Translations under genes and position numbers: made by a program
The notes under the pieces: model-generated
Databases searched by the model: none
Seen by the model: the letters and a program-made list of their open reading frames with translations, nothing else
Told to the model about the DNA's origin: nothing
Shown here: positions 36,987 through 45,154 of the stretch, piece after piece
How positions within the stretch are numbered: the stretch's first letter is position 1
How the letters are laid out: each line of letters starts with the position of its first letter
Assembly: GCF_003143855.1 (NCBI RefSeq)
Contig: NZ_QFRK01000050.1
Span: 1-55,170, forward strand
From: Streptomyces sp. NWU339
Lineage (GTDB): Bacteria; Actinomycetota; Actinomycetes; Streptomycetales; Streptomycetaceae
Direction: 5' to 3'
Length of the DNA: 55,170 nt

Positions 36987-37805
36987 TCAGAGGCCGGCGA
37001 GCGGCAGTGCCGCCGCGACCAGCCTCCCGTTCGCCGCCGCCCGGTCCAGGGCGTCGCGCAGCAGGTCCTCGCGCGGCTGACGGCCGATCGAGCCGACCGG
37101 GGCTGCGAACAGCAGCACCTGCTGGTGCTTGTTGGCGGCCGTTCGCCAGCCCTCGGTGACCTGGAGCGGCTGGTGCGCCTGCCACCAGGCCACCGGCTGT
37201 CCGCCGTTCGGATTCGGCTGGAGCACCGCGTGCAGCTGGCCCACGGCCAGCAGTACCGACCAGCCGTGCAGCACGGGAGGTGTGGTGGACAGCACGGTCA
37301 TGGGGATGAAGCCCTGCTCGATGAGCAGCGGCAGGAAGTCGTCGCCGGGCGCGAGCGAACCGGGCCGCGCGACCGGCGCGGTCGGCTCGACGACCAGGGC
37401 CGGGTGCAGCTCCCCGGCGATCAGGACGAGTCCGCTGGTCACGCCGAGCACGGCCTGTTCCGGTGCGGTGTGTCCCGGTGCGACGTGTGCGGCCTGCATG
37501 GCGGGTGCGGCCGGTGCGGGCGCGGTGTCGTTTCCGCCGATGGCCCGCACGGCGCCCTGGAGCTGCTCCTCGGTGACCTGGACGACCTGCGAGGGCAGAC
37601 AGGTGGAGTGGGCGAAGGCGAGGACGGCGGTCTCGTCCCCGATGAACAGGACTGTGCTGGTGCGCTCCTGCTCCGGGTCGCCCGGGGTGCGGCAGGAGGT
37701 GCAGTCGTAACCGCCCGGGGCTGAATCTCCGGCGAGCAGGCGGTCGGCTTCTTCGTCGCCGATCTCGGCGCGTACCTCGTCGCTGACGTCGAGCATGCGC
37801 GGCAC
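36987..37805 (-). CDS. Conserved hypothetical actinobacterial protein with CxxC motif
   Basis: The protein has 272 residues from the GTG at 37805, which has GGGAG about six bases upstream. The N-terminus contains YDCTSCRTPGDPE, a CxxC that might bind metal. An alpha/beta stretch follows (TVLFIGDETAVLAFAHSTCL), then a Pro/Ala linker and a second half (LVLIAGELHPALVVEPTAPV, SVLLAVGQLHAVLQPNPNGG). No enzyme motif is recognised and there are no membrane helices. Function is unknown. It lies on the same strand as the 145-residue gene, 109 bp upstream of it. Confidence 0.7.
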   Translation of the reverse strand: MPRMLDVSDEVRAEIGDEEADRLLAGDSAPGGYDCTSCRTPGDPEQERTSTVLFIGDETAVLAFAHSTCLPSQVVQVTEEQLQGAVRAIGGNDTAPAPAAPAMQAAHVAPGHTAPEQAVLGVTSGLVLIAGELHPALVVEPTAPVARPGSLAPGDDFLPLLIEQGFIPMTVLSTTPPVLHGWSVLLAVGQLHAVLQPNPNGGQPVAWWQAHQPLQVTEGWRTAANKHQQVLLFAAPVGSIGRQPREDLLRDALDRAAANGRLVAAALPLAGL

Positions 37806-38245
37806 GGGTGGCTCCCTCGGGATGCGGTGCGTGGCGAGGCCGGGGGGCTCCCGGCCCGTGGTCCGGGCGGGTCCCCGGCTCATACAGAAGACAACGGGCG
37901 ATCTGCGGGGGGAGTCACGCCCCGGAGCGAACGGAATCGAACCATCTGGCGCACCCGGTCACTTCCGGCAAGGAATCGGGCACTCGTCGTCAACTGCCTT
38001 CGATGTCAACGGCGTTGCCTGGACGAAGTGGCTCATGGGACATCCGGCGTGTCGGTCGGTAAATCAGGAAATAAGGGAATAAAGTGGGTGCCCGGAAACT
38101 GACGCTACTTAGGGTAAAGGTGAACTGGCCTGGGAGGACGGGAAGTTGCTTGATCCTGCCGGTTCGGGCGTTGACGCACGGCGTCTCGTGACGTGGTGGT
38201 GGCGCTCTGCCTTGGGGGACCCCGAGTCCTTGGAGAGGGAACTAC
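37806..38245. other. Intergenic region upstream of the Rpf gene
   Basis: These 440 bp hold no convincing gene. The right ~150 bp is a relatively AT-rich leader (AATCAGGAAATAAGGGAATA) that may contain the rpf promoter (TAGGGT near 38110). A c-di-AMP riboswitch, known before some Streptomyces rpf genes, was looked for and not seen. A T-loop-like TTCGATT on the minus strand near 37940 does not belong to a foldable tRNA. Confidence 0.5.
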
Positions 38246-38893
38246 ATGCTCGAATGTGCCGGCAACACCCGCGACGACATCCACGACGACGCCCACGACG
38301 ACGCCCGGAAGGCTCAGACGCCCCGTACGGCGGCGGTTCTGGCCGGCGCGGTACTGCTCGCGCCCCTCGGGCTGCTGGCCGGGACCGGCAACGCCGCGGC
38401 GGCGGACGGCGGAGTGTGGGACCGCATCGCGCAGTGCGAGAGCGGTGGCAACTGGCACACCAACACCGGCAACGGCCACTACGGCGGGCTGCAGTTCACC
38501 GCCTCCACCTGGCGCGCGTTCGGCGGCACGGCCTATGCGCCGACCGCCGACCGGGCCACCAAGTCCCAGCAGATCGCCGTCGCCACCAAGGTCCAGCGGG
38601 CCCAGGGGTGGGGTGCCTGGCCCACCTGCTCGGTACGCGCCGGGGCGTCCGGGAGCGCACCAGCTGTCGGCCCGGGGACCGCGCAGAAGGACCCGGCGAA
38701 GGCACCGGCACAGTCGTCGGGCGCCGCGAAGCAGGGCTCGTCCGGCGGCTCCTACACCGTCCGCAAGGGAGACACACTGAGCGGCATCGCCGCCCGGCAC
38801 GGAACCACCTGGAAGCGGCTGTACGCCGCCAACAAGGACGTCATCGGCGGCGATCCCGACGTGATCATGCCCGGACAGCGTCTCGCGCTCTGA
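38246..38893 (+). CDS. Resuscitation-promoting factor-like muralytic protein with LysM
   Basis: The protein has 215 residues. The ATG at 38246 follows GGAGAGGGA. A signal peptide (RTAAVLAGAVLLAPLGLL, ending near GNAAAADG) is followed by the Rpf transglycosylase-like domain: WDRIAQCESGGNWHTNTGNG, with catalytic Glu in QCESGG, then YGGLQFTASTWRAFGG and QIAVATKVQRAQGWGAWPTC. After a Ser/Ala/Gly linker, a C-terminal LysM (YTVRKGDTLSGIAARHG) binds peptidoglycan. It is secreted and should cleave cell wall during spore germination or growth, as known for Streptomyces Rpfs. A hairpin terminator follows. Confidence 0.93.
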   Translation: MLECAGNTRDDIHDDAHDDARKAQTPRTAAVLAGAVLLAPLGLLAGTGNAAAADGGVWDRIAQCESGGNWHTNTGNGHYGGLQFTASTWRAFGGTAYAPTADRATKSQQIAVATKVQRAQGWGAWPTCSVRAGASGSAPAVGPGTAQKDPAKAPAQSSGAAKQGSSGGSYTVRKGDTLSGIAARHGTTWKRLYAANKDVIGGDPDVIMPGQRLAL

Positions 38894-38944
38894 ACCGTTC
38901 TGGGTGAACCGGGGTCCCGGGCGAGGCCCGGTCACCCGAGGTGA

Positions 38945-38987
38945 GGCCCGTCCGGTCGGCCCCGGTCCTCGGCCGCCCGGACGGGCC
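38945..38987 (+). terminator. Terminator after the Rpf gene
   Basis: GGCCCGTCCGG (38945-38955) pairs with CCGGACGGGCC (38977-38987), with a further inner CGGCC/GGCCG pairing, and is followed by CCCC. It begins ~50 bases after the Rpf stop. Confidence 0.75.
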
Positions 38988-38994
38988 CCCCGCG

Positions 38995-39181
38995 TCAGAT
39001 CCGGCGGCCGGGTTCCCCCGCCTCCCCGGCGAACACCACCGCGCCCCGGTGCGGTTCGTGGACGAAGGCGGGCCCGTCGGGCAGCGCGGGCGGGAGCCGC
39101 TGTTCGGCGATCACCACGCGCGCGTGGAGCGCGGCCGCGGCCGGCAGTCCGTACGCGCGGGCCGCGACCGCGGTCCACCGC
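38995..39181 (-). pseudogene. C-terminal remnant of an unidentified minus-strand gene
   Basis: A ~61-residue open stretch on the minus strand ends at a TGA (38997-38995). It reads AYGLPAAAALHARVVIAEQR, then LPPALPDGPAFVHEPHRGAV, then VFAGEAGEPGRRI. Nearly every third codon base is G or C, the Streptomyces coding signature, so it looks like the end of a real gene. It has no start codon and is cut off at ~39181 by a stop and by the oppositely oriented remnant. I do not recognise the family. Confidence 0.45.
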
Positions 39182-39813
39182 TACTTCAAGCGCGAGCACG
39201 GTGCCCGCACGGCGGCCGTGGTCTCCCACGACCAGTCCGCGTCCGCCGCCTGAAACAGCAGGGCGCCGACCTCGTCCTCGACGCCATCGACAGCCACGGC
39301 AACGCACGCCTCTGCCAGGCCGTGGACGAGGTCGGCGCCCGGGTCACCGCCAAGGTCACCGACGCGCAGCACTGGACGTCCACCGTCGCCGAGGACTACA
39401 AGGACGCCCCGCACTGCCGCAACGCCCTGTGAGCCACCTGCTCCAGCCGCGACTTCGACGACACCGGCCACGAGGCGGTACGGGAGTTCCGGGACGCCAC
39501 CGAGGGCCTGAGGACACACTGCCAGTGGCAGCCGGAGGGATGGGCCGCCGCGCGCTGGTTCACCGACGGGGCGAGGTCCTGTGCGTGCACGGGCGTCACG
39601 CGCGCGTGCGTCGACGACTTCGTGAACCGCGCCGACGGCTGCACCGCGGGCGGGCTGCTGCTTCCCGTCGCGTTCGCCCGCCGGCCCGGACCGCCGGGGG
39701 CCGGCAGGACCTGTCTGTCGGTGGCCCGCCGGCGGGACGGCGAGGGCCGGATCTCCCAGGGCGACATGAACCGCACCTGCCTCGACGTACCGCACCCGGC
39801 CTGCGAGCCCTGA
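39152..39813 (+). pseudogene. Degraded substrate-binding (periplasmic-binding fold) protein gene
   Basis: Coding-like sequence starts near 39152 (SPYARAATAVHRYFKREHG, ARTAAVVSHDQSASAA), hits a stop at 39251 and continues in another frame (LKQQGADLVLDAIDSHGNAR). That frame has a TGA at 39430-39432 (probably CGA or TGG originally) and then runs cleanly to 39813 (FDDTGHEAVREFRDATEGL, CTAGGLLLPVAFARRPGPPG). The pattern resembles type-1 periplasmic-binding proteins of branched-chain amino-acid ABC systems, but identity is by eye only. At least one frameshift, one nonsense change and a missing 5' end make it a pseudogene. A terminator hairpin remains downstream. Confidence 0.6.
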
Positions 39814-39822
39814 GGCATCGAC

Positions 39823-39852
39823 CGCGGTCCCGGTTCCCGCGCCGGGACCGCG
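39823..39852 (+). terminator. Terminator after the degraded binding-protein gene
   Basis: CGCGGTCCCGG (39823-39833) pairs perfectly with CCGGGACCGCG (39842-39852). It starts ten bases after the remnant's final stop, supporting that a plus-strand gene once ended there. Confidence 0.75.
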
Positions 39853-40168
39853 AAGACGGCGGACCGTGTGAGGGAAGCGCGAACATTCTGTGCGGTAACG
39901 GCTTCGCGGGCATGCGAACGGCGAAACGCAAGAGGACCCGGACGTTTCTTCCGGGATCCACCGCCGGTTTTATCCGCGCCTCCGGCGTGACGCTCGGGAA
40001 TTGTCCGCGACTTCCTTCGGAGGAGGCGCCGAATCACCCATTCGTGTGATGGCCGCGAGGGTAAACGCCTGTCGTGATCCTGTGACAGAAGTGTGACCGT
40101 CGGGGGATCTCGGGCCGTGTTCCCGGCCGGGCCTTCCCCGTCCGCCGGGCAGGGCATAGCGTGACCGT
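39853..40168. other. Intergenic region before the I78-type gene
   Basis: No gene is evident in these ~315 bases. Features seen are a short dyad ATCAC...GTGAT around 40035-40055, repeated TGTGAC near 40080-40096, and TAGCGT (40157-40162) seven bases before the ATG at 40169, which would give a leaderless transcript. Confidence 0.45.
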
Positions 40169-40384
40169 ATGGCACCCATTCCGACACCCTCCGCGGAACC
40201 CGACGACAGCCCGGACGCCTATGTGGGCCTGCCCGCGGACCGCGCCGAGCGGCTCGCGCGCGAGCGCGGCTGGTCGACGGTGCGGGCGCTGCCGCCGGGG
40301 GCGATCATCACCATGGAGTACCTCGTGGGACGGCTGAACTTCGAGGTGAGGGACGGCAGCGTGACGCGGTCCTGGAAGGGCTGA
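40169..40384 (+). CDS. Peptidase inhibitor I78 family protein
   Basis: The protein has 71 residues. The sequence YVGLPADRAERLARERGWST, then VRALPPGAIITMEYLVGRLN, then FEVRDGSVTRSWKG follows the I78 inhibitor pattern (G-x2-AD, RGW, RxLPPG, DYxxGRLN-like, terminal W/C-G). No signal peptide is present, so it acts in the cytoplasm or the name reflects fold only. The ATG at 40169 is seven bases after TAGCGT, so the mRNA is probably leaderless. The inhibitor function is from the family and unproven here. Confidence 0.85.
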   Translation: MAPIPTPSAEPDDSPDAYVGLPADRAERLARERGWSTVRALPPGAIITMEYLVGRLNFEVRDGSVTRSWKG

Positions 40385-40421
40385 GACGCGGCGGCGCCCC
40401 GGAATCCGTCAGGGGAATCCG

Positions 40422-41444
40422 TCAGGGGCGGGTCGACGGTGCGTTGCCGCGCGGATGGCGTTCCCCGTGCGAGGGGCGGCGGCTGCCCGTCGGGGTGACC
40501 GGACTGCGCTCCGCCCGGCCCGTATGCGGGCCGGGGGCCAGGTAGACGGGTGACCGGGTGGTGGAACGGGACGCGGAGACCGGCTCGGGGACCGCGGTGT
40601 CCTCGCGGTCGGTGAGCGGCTTGAGCACGACCGGCGCTGCGGCGGGCAGGGGGGCGGCGGGCGCCGTACGGCCCTGACGTGCGTACCGGCGCTCGCGCCA
40701 GCGGTCGCGCCAGCCGAAGATACGGTCCTCGGCACGGGCGATCATCGGTTCGAACCAGGGCAGCGCCAGCAGGATCAGCAGGCCGGCCACCCAGCCGAGC
40801 AGTACGTCGCTCAGCCAGTGGGTGCCGAGGTAGACGGTGGACAGGCCGACACCGAGCGAGGTCACCGCGGACAGGGCGGACAGCCAGCGCCGCGCTCTCG
40901 GAGTGGAGGCCAGATAGGCCAGGATTCCCCAGGTCACCACGGCGTTGGCGGTGTGGCCGCTGGGAAATATGCTGCCGCCGAGCCACATCTCGCTGGATCC
41001 GATCTCGGTGGCGTAGTGCGGTCCGAGGCGCCCCATGCCGTACTTCGCGGCACCGACGGTGATGTTGAGCAGCAGCAGGGAGACCCCGAGCGCGAGCAGC
41101 GGACGCAGTGTGTGCTGCCGCCAGGAGCGCCAGCCCAGCCAGGCGGCGACCATCACCGCGGTCGGGCCGCGCTGGCCGAGCACCACGTAGTAGTCGACGA
41201 AGGCGTGGATCTGTGCCCACTGCTCGTAGGGACGGAAGAACATCACCCGCCAGTCCAGCCGGACCAGCCAGGACGTGATGACGACGGCCCACACGATCGC
41301 CACGTAGAAGGCCAGGGCGGAGCCGAAGAGCACCGTCCGGTGCCGGCTCATTCGAGGCACGTCGATGTGAGCCGGTCGTTCCGGCTCACGATCCAGCCTC
41401 GCGAACACCCGGTCCAGACGGGTGGGCTTACGTTCGGTACGCAC
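40422..41444 (-). CDS. PAP2-family membrane phosphatase
   Basis: The protein has 340 residues. The GTG at 41444 lies just after TAACGT on the minus strand and lacks an SD, suggesting a leaderless start. About six membrane helices hold the PAP2 motifs: KYGMGRLGPH, FPSGHTANAV (catalytic His) and STVYLGTHWLSDVLLG (second His, Asp), where the common Arg of the third motif is Thr. A basic Pro/Ser-rich cytoplasmic tail of ~100 residues follows. The likely substrate is a lipid phosphate such as undecaprenyl or phosphatidyl phosphate; this is inference. Confidence 0.88.
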   Translation of the reverse strand: MRTERKPTRLDRVFARLDREPERPAHIDVPRMSRHRTVLFGSALAFYVAIVWAVVITSWLVRLDWRVMFFRPYEQWAQIHAFVDYYVVLGQRGPTAVMVAAWLGWRSWRQHTLRPLLALGVSLLLLNITVGAAKYGMGRLGPHYATEIGSSEMWLGGSIFPSGHTANAVVTWGILAYLASTPRARRWLSALSAVTSLGVGLSTVYLGTHWLSDVLLGWVAGLLILLALPWFEPMIARAEDRIFGWRDRWRERRYARQGRTAPAAPLPAAAPVVLKPLTDREDTAVPEPVSASRSTTRSPVYLAPGPHTGRAERSPVTPTGSRRPSHGERHPRGNAPSTRP

Positions 41445-41691
41445 CCAATCGACGTTACAGGGAGTGAACGCGCAGCCCCTCCGAATCAGCGGCTTTGTGA
41501 TGACGATGTGATGTGGGATTGCTCTCAAGGTGATCTTTATTCTTGGCGAATCGGCAATCCCCGGACAGTGTGTCCTTCAATTCTTTTGATCATTCGGTGG
41601 CGCGGATTTATCGCGCTTTTGGAATTGGTTCACCAGGGGATGGCGCGGAATTTCCCCGGTGCTCACCGCCGGTGGCCGGGGCGGGAGCGGC

Positions 41692-42987
41692 TCAGGGCGG
41701 ACCGGAACCGTTCAGCCAGAAGGCGCCGTACACCGCCGAGGCCGCCGCGACGGACGCCACCACCAGCGCCGACCTGGGCGTACGCAGCCGGGCCAGGCCC
41801 TGTGCGAGGGGCAGCAGCAACGGGAAGGCGGGCATGAGCAGACGCGGCTTCGAGCCGAAGTAGCTCGACGCGCACAGGGCGAGAGCGGTGACGACACCGG
41901 CGTACACCAGCAGCGGGAGCGGTTGGCGCTGCCGTACGCAGATCACGTACAGCCACACCAGCAGACCGACCCCGAGGACCAGTCCGAGCCCCGCCGGGGC
42001 CGACGGAAACGACGTGAACTTCTCGAGGGTGAACCGGGCGAAGGCATAACCCCCGTCGAACCCGTTCCGCCATCCGGCCTGCACATCGAGATACCCGAAC
42101 GGCCCCTTCCCGGTCCGGCGGCCGACCCACAGAACGTAACCGGCGGCACCGAGCGGAGCGAGGAACATGCCGAGCGCCCGGCGGACGCGGACGCCGGGGG
42201 CGCCCGACGGTACGTGCGCGCCCTCGGGTGCGGGAACGCGCCGGGCGTCCTCGTGCGGGGCGGCGCGTTCCCCGCAGCGCGCGCCGCCCACGGCTGCCGC
42301 GCCCCGGCTTCCCCCGAACGAGCGAAGGCCGGCGGGGAATCGGTGGCGGCTGTGCGCGAGAGAGGTGATGCCCACCACCCATACCGCCGCGACCACCGCC
42401 ATCCCCACCGGGCGGGTCAGCCCGGCCAGACTCGCCAGGACCCCGGCCGTCACCCAGCGCCCGGTCAGCACCGCGTACAACGACCACGCGGCGAGTGCCG
42501 TGAACAGGGACTCGCTGTACGCCATCGACTGGACGACACCGACCGGCAGCACCGCCCAGAGCAGCACCGCGCACACCCCGGCACGCGGCCCGTACACATG
42601 GTCCGCCACCGCGAAGATCCCCCAGGCGGCGGCGAGCGAGGCCAGCACGGCGACGGCGAAGCCCCCGTCGGCGTACGACAGCGGGGACACCACCGCCAGC
42701 AGCCGCTCCAGCCAGGGGAGCAGGGGGAAGAAGGCCAGGCTCGAGTGCACGTCCCCGTTCGGGAGGCGCACCTCGTGGCCGTACCCCAGCTCGGCGATCC
42801 TCGTGTACCAGAGCGCGTCCCAGCGGGCCGTCAGCAGGGTGTACGCGCTCTTGCCGCGCGCCTCGCTCCACAGCGCCAGGACGGCCAGGCCCAGGGCGCG
42901 CACGGCCGCGTACCCGAGGAGCGCCGGCGCGGCCCGGCGCAGCACGCCGGGGCGGGACGGCAGGGCACGCGTCTCGAGATCGGTCAC
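41692..42987 (-). CDS. PIG-V-like integral membrane mannosyltransferase/glycosyltransferase
   Basis: The protein has 431 residues. The GTG at 42987 is seven bases after GATAAT on its strand with no SD, so a leaderless transcript is likely. Multiple membrane helices carry the family pattern TARWDALWYTRIAELGYGHE (luminal loop), SLAFFPLLPWLERLLAVV and QSMAYSESLFTALAAWSLYA, as in PIG-V/GT-C polyprenyl-sugar transferases. A ~90-residue basic Ala/Arg-rich insert (about residues 205-290) interrupts the core. Donor and acceptor are unknown. It precedes the PAP2 gene on the same strand, separated by a 247-bp AT-rich gap. Confidence 0.82.
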   Translation of the reverse strand: MTDLETRALPSRPGVLRRAAPALLGYAAVRALGLAVLALWSEARGKSAYTLLTARWDALWYTRIAELGYGHEVRLPNGDVHSSLAFFPLLPWLERLLAVVSPLSYADGGFAVAVLASLAAAWGIFAVADHVYGPRAGVCAVLLWAVLPVGVVQSMAYSESLFTALAAWSLYAVLTGRWVTAGVLASLAGLTRPVGMAVVAAVWVVGITSLAHSRHRFPAGLRSFGGSRGAAAVGGARCGERAAPHEDARRVPAPEGAHVPSGAPGVRVRRALGMFLAPLGAAGYVLWVGRRTGKGPFGYLDVQAGWRNGFDGGYAFARFTLEKFTSFPSAPAGLGLVLGVGLLVWLYVICVRQRQPLPLLVYAGVVTALALCASSYFGSKPRLLMPAFPLLLPLAQGLARLRTPRSALVVASVAAASAVYGAFWLNGSGPP

Positions 42988-43333
42988 GGGCCCGATTATC
43001 GACCGGGCGCGTGGCGGGGCAGCCCGGCGGAGCGTTCGGCCCTCCAGGGCGGGCCGCCCACCCGGACGGGCGGCCCGGCGGGGCGTACGGGCCCCGGAGA
43101 CGACCGGAAGGCACTGGAGAGGGCCCGAAGGGAAGTGGTGTACGCCACACGTTTCTGCCGAATCTGTGAGAGGCCCGCCACTCGATACCACCGTTCCCTC
43201 GCGTACGCTGACGTGTCACTCGCCGTTCGTTGCGCAGGCCGGAGGCCACACCGCTCCTCTCCGGCCGAGTCGCGGGGGAGTCCCCCGTCCCGCGGGCCCG
43301 CCGAGCGCGAGGGAACATCTGGGAGGTCTGTGC
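42988..43333. other. Divergent intergenic region, glycosyltransferase and MFS
   Basis: These 346 bp separate two divergent genes. GATAAT near 43000 on the minus strand is the -10 for the glycosyltransferase. A perfect 9-bp hairpin GGGCCGCCC...GGGCGGCCC (43051-43059 and 43068-43076) sits between them, unusual for divergent promoters. An imperfect dyad GTGG-TGTACG-CCAC lies at 43135-43148. GGGAGG (43321-43326) is the MFS gene's SD. Confidence 0.5.
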
Positions 43334-44989
43334 ATGTCCGGGACGACCACGGCCACCGCGCTGCGCCGTAGGGCGGCCGGGGCCGGTGCCAACCGCTGGG
43401 TGGTACTCGTCGTCCTCTGCACCAGCCTGCTGCTCGTCGCCGTCGACGCGACCGTGCTGCACGTGGCGGTCCCCGCCGTCACGGAGGACCTCAGGCCCGG
43501 CGGTATGGAACTGCTCTGGATCGTCGACTCCTACCCGCTGGTCTGCGCCTCGCTGCTGATCCTGTTCGGCACCCTGGGCGACCGGGTCGGGCGCAGACGC
43601 GTGCTCCTGCTCGGCTACGCCCTGTTCGGCGTCGCCTCCGGCATCGCGGCCCTCGCGGACAACGCGCAGGTGCTGATCGCGGCGCGGGTGCTGCTGGGCG
43701 TGGGCGGCGCGATGATCATGCCCGCGACGCTGTCGATCCTGCGGCAGGTCTTTCCGGACCGGCGTGAGCGGGCGCTCGCCATCGGCATCTGGAGCGCGGT
43801 CGCCGCGGTCGGTGCGGCGGTCGGGCCCCTGCTCGGCGGGTTCCTGCTGGAGCACTTCTGGTGGGGCTCGGTCTTCCTCATCAACATTCCGCTGATGCTG
43901 GTCAGCCTCCCGGTGGGGCGGATCCTGCTGCCGGAGTCGAAGGGCGACGACAGCGGCCCCTGGGACGTGGCGGGCGCGCTGATGGCCGCCGCCGGGCTGT
44001 TCTCGGTGGTCCTGGGCGTGAAGCGGCTCGGCGGCGGCGAATCCGCCGCCGGCGGCGGTGTGTGGACCGCCCTGACGCTGGTCGCGGGCGCCGCCCTGCT
44101 GTCCGCCTTCGTCCGTCGGCAGCGGCGACGCGCGCACCCGCTGGTCGACCTGCGCATGTTCGCCCGGCCGGCGTTCAGCACGTCGGTGGGCTGCATCGTG
44201 CTGGCGATGCTCGCCCTGGTGGGCCTGGAGCTGATCGCCGCGCAGTACCTCCAGCTGGTCCTGGGGCTGTCCCCGCTGGAGACCGGACTGCGCCTGCTGC
44301 CGCTGACGTTCGCGGCGATGGCGGCGGGGCTGGCGGGTGCGCGGCTGCTGCGCCGGTTCGGGCCGCGCCTCATGGTCTGCTTCGGTTTCTGTCTGACGGC
44401 CGCCGCGGTGCTGCTGCTGACCGCGATGGGCGGGCAGGACAACCGCACCCTGCTGCTGAGCGGCTTCGTCCTGCTCGGCTTCGGCCTGGAGACCACCCTG
44501 TTCGGGGCGTACGAGTCGATGCTGAGCGAAGCGCCACCGGAACAGGCGGGCGGGGCCGCCGCCATAGGCGAGACCTCGTACCAGCTGGGCGCCGGAATCG
44601 GGATCGCGCTCCTCGGCAGCGTCATGAACGCCGCCTACGCGCCCGGCCTCACCGGCGTCCCCGGGGTGCCCGCGTCGGCGTCCACGGCGGCGGGACACTC
44701 GCTGGGGGAGGCCCACGAGGTCGCCGCCCAACTGGGCGGACCCGCCGGAGCCGCCCTGCTGGACGCGGCACGCCACGCCTTCGTGCACGGGCTGCATGTG
44801 ACCCTGCTGGTCAGCGCCGGCCTGCTGCTGCTCGGGGCCGCGATGGCGCTTCGGCTGCCGCGGGTGATGCACTGTGAGACGGCGGCGGCCGGGGAAACGC
44901 CCGCGGACGTGCCCGCCGATGTGCCCGTGGGCAAAGCCGCCGACGTGCCCGCGCCGCGGGCGGCCGCGGACTCCCGCGTCTCGGTGTGA
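43334..44989 (+). CDS. MFS transporter, DHA2 (14-TMS) drug exporter family
   Basis: The protein has 551 residues. The ATG at 43334 follows GGGAGG. Helix 1 contains LLLVAVDATVLHVAVPAV; motif A is GTLGDRVGRRRVLL; motif C-like GIWSAVAAVGAAVGPLLGG marks an antiporter. About 14 membrane helices and a Pro/Ala-rich cytoplasmic tail complete a QacA/SmvA-type proton-driven exporter. The substrate is unknown; no regulator gene is adjacent. It stands alone between two intergenic regions. Confidence 0.9.
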   Translation: MSGTTTATALRRRAAGAGANRWVVLVVLCTSLLLVAVDATVLHVAVPAVTEDLRPGGMELLWIVDSYPLVCASLLILFGTLGDRVGRRRVLLLGYALFGVASGIAALADNAQVLIAARVLLGVGGAMIMPATLSILRQVFPDRRERALAIGIWSAVAAVGAAVGPLLGGFLLEHFWWGSVFLINIPLMLVSLPVGRILLPESKGDDSGPWDVAGALMAAAGLFSVVLGVKRLGGGESAAGGGVWTALTLVAGAALLSAFVRRQRRRAHPLVDLRMFARPAFSTSVGCIVLAMLALVGLELIAAQYLQLVLGLSPLETGLRLLPLTFAAMAAGLAGARLLRRFGPRLMVCFGFCLTAAAVLLLTAMGGQDNRTLLLSGFVLLGFGLETTLFGAYESMLSEAPPEQAGGAAAIGETSYQLGAGIGIALLGSVMNAAYAPGLTGVPGVPASASTAAGHSLGEAHEVAAQLGGPAGAALLDAARHAFVHGLHVTLLVSAGLLLLGAAMALRLPRVMHCETAAAGETPADVPADVPVGKAADVPAPRAAADSRVSV

Positions 44990-45059
44990 GGCACACCGCC
45001 GCCGGGCCGGGTGGACGTGCGCGACACCGCGTCGTAACGTCGGGTCGGTCCGAGCCGTG

Positions 45060-45074
45060 ACTAGCAGTGCTAGT
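45060..45074. promoter_or_regulatory. 15-bp palindrome, putative operator of the acyl-CoA dehydrogenase gene
   Basis: ACTAGCA-G-TGCTAGT is a perfect 7-bp dyad whose last base begins TTGACA (45074-45079), a consensus -35. This placement is typical of TetR-type repressor sites. No good -10 is found at 17 bases, so the promoter is uncertain. Confidence 0.6.
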
Positions 45075-45094
45075 TGACAAGTGCGTCGGCCGGC

Positions 45095-45148
45095 TCCGCA
45101 CCGGTCAGATCCCCCGGAGGGTCCGCACCGGTCAGATCCCCCGGAGGG
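45095..45148 (+). repeat. Perfect 27-bp tandem duplication containing the SD
   Basis: Units 45095-45121 and 45122-45148 are identical and each contains GGAGG. The second SD is seven bases before the ATG at 45155, so the leader has two copies of the ribosome-binding sequence. Confidence 0.9.
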
Positions 45149-45154
45149 TGTCCC

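Noticed and set aside
37900..38000. tRNA-like T-loop (GGTTCGATTCC on the minus strand)
   Set aside because: No matching acceptor stem, D-arm or anticodon arm can be folded around it.
37990..38245. c-di-AMP (ydaO-type) riboswitch before the Rpf gene
   Set aside because: Known for some Streptomyces rpf genes, but the conserved CCCGACAGCTAACC block is absent here.
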